Source of the DNA: Clostridia bacterium
GTDB taxonomy: Bacteria; Bacillota; Clostridia; Christensenellales; UBA1242
Direction of reading: 5' to 3'
Assembly (NCBI GenBank): GCA_017473795.1
Contig: JAFUJE010000051.1
Coordinates: forward strand, 1 to 5,733
Length of the DNA: 5,733 nt
A program made the translations under genes and the position numbers. Below, in pieces: positions 5,661 to 5,733 of the stretch. Below the pieces are notes generated by a model. It saw nothing but the letters and a program-made list of their open reading frames with translations, was not told the DNA's origin and did no database searches. Numbering within the stretch: position 1 is the first letter of the stretch; each line of letters opens with the position of its first letter.

Positions 5661-5733
5661 TCAGGTTGCGCCTGATTTAGCAATTTTGGTTGGCGTTGGT
5701 GTCAACCAAATTTTGTCTGTGCAAGATTTAGAT
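5650..5733 (+). CDS. Partial ORF, N-terminus possibly HflX-like GTPase
   Basis: Open frame from an ATG that overlaps the last 11 nt of rpmF to the right edge, 28 codons with no stop. The product begins MHNNQVAPDLAILVGVGVNQ and continues ILSVQDLD. The AILVGV strand followed by a LxSVQDLDxL-like helix resembles the N-terminal domain start of the ribosome-splitting GTPase HflX. This is a faint resemblance read by eye, and no GTPase motif is inside the window. No Shine-Dalgarno site precedes it, so translation would rely on coupling to rpmF. Alternatively this stretch is only the rpmF 3' region, given its two hairpins. Confidence 0.4.
   Translation, partial: MHNNQVAPDLAILVGVGVNQILSVQDLD
5659..5677 (+). 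repeat. Inverted repeat over the rpmF stop codon
   Basis: Perfect 7-bp stem AATCAGG/CCTGATT with loop TTGCG. It covers the end of the rpmF TAA and lies within the overlapping downstream ORF. No T-run follows it directly, so it is not a standard terminator. It could protect the mRNA 3' end or affect coupled translation. Confidence 0.5.
5685..5714 (+). terminator. Possible weak terminator or attenuating hairpin
   Basis: 8-bp stem TTTGGTTG (5685-5692) with CAACCAAA (5703-5710), a 10-nt loop, then only four T. It lies inside the partial downstream ORF. It could end part of the rpmF transcripts, or it may be chance structure in coding sequence. Confidence 0.3.

Noticed and set aside
1..5733. Mobile element, CRISPR array, tRNA or toxin-antitoxin system
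   Set aside because: I looked for direct repeats, transposase or recombinase motifs, cloverleaf-like arms and small paired ORFs and saw none; the genes are housekeeping types apart from the hydrolase.

Overview
This window looks like a compact bacterial chromosome segment with about 42% GC by eye. It uses the standard code, and all five complete genes whose stops I checked, plus rpmF, end in TAA. I see no mobile element, CRISPR array or tRNA. The organism cannot be named from the sequence. The RNase P RNA has A-type core features, which argues against Bacilli and Mollicutes. The pairs cmk-plsC and tmcAL/ackA with rpmF nearby recall Bacillota (Clostridia-like) gene order. Short enzymes, tight packing and missing Shine-Dalgarno sites also fit a reduced-genome lineage such as Patescibacteria/Saccharibacteria. 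I leave this open.

Layout, left to right. The 5' part of rnpB (RNase P RNA, minus strand) runs off the left edge. A divergent promoter region separates it from a plus-strand pair: cmk (CMP kinase family), then a gene fusing a PlsC-type acyltransferase to a Nudix hydrolase. A bidirectional terminator follows, then tmcAL on the minus strand (tRNA-Met cytidine acetate ligase). tmcAL is divergent from ackA (acetate kinase, plus strand) across an interval of only 45 bp. ackA converges, 3 bp apart, on a minus-strand gene for a membrane-anchored SleB-family cell wall hydrolase. That gene is divergent from rpmF (ribosomal protein L32). The start of another ORF, possibly hflX, overlaps the end of rpmF and runs off the right edge.

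The strongest theme is gene expression layout. All five mRNA-initiating genes have a recognisable sigma70-type -10 box ending only 6-10 nt before the start codon, so their transcripts should be leaderless or nearly so. None of the seven start codons has a visible Shine-Dalgarno site. Five of six promoters carry an extended -10 (TGn) element. Two divergent promoter pairs (tmcAL/ackA and hydrolase/rpmF) are interlocked, so RNA polymerase could probably occupy only one side at a time. This spacing also corrects two start codons: tmcAL at 3346 and the hydrolase at 5368.

Functionally the genes cover RNA processing, pyrimidine nucleotides, phospholipid synthesis, acetate metabolism, tRNA wobble modification, cell wall cleavage and translation. 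AckA makes acetate plus ATP, and TmcAL consumes acetate plus ATP, so their shared control region is a plausible metabolic link. Several enzymes depart from the family norm: Cmk has an altered base pocket, AckA has two deletions and a changed adenosine motif, and the PlsC-Nudix protein is a fusion.
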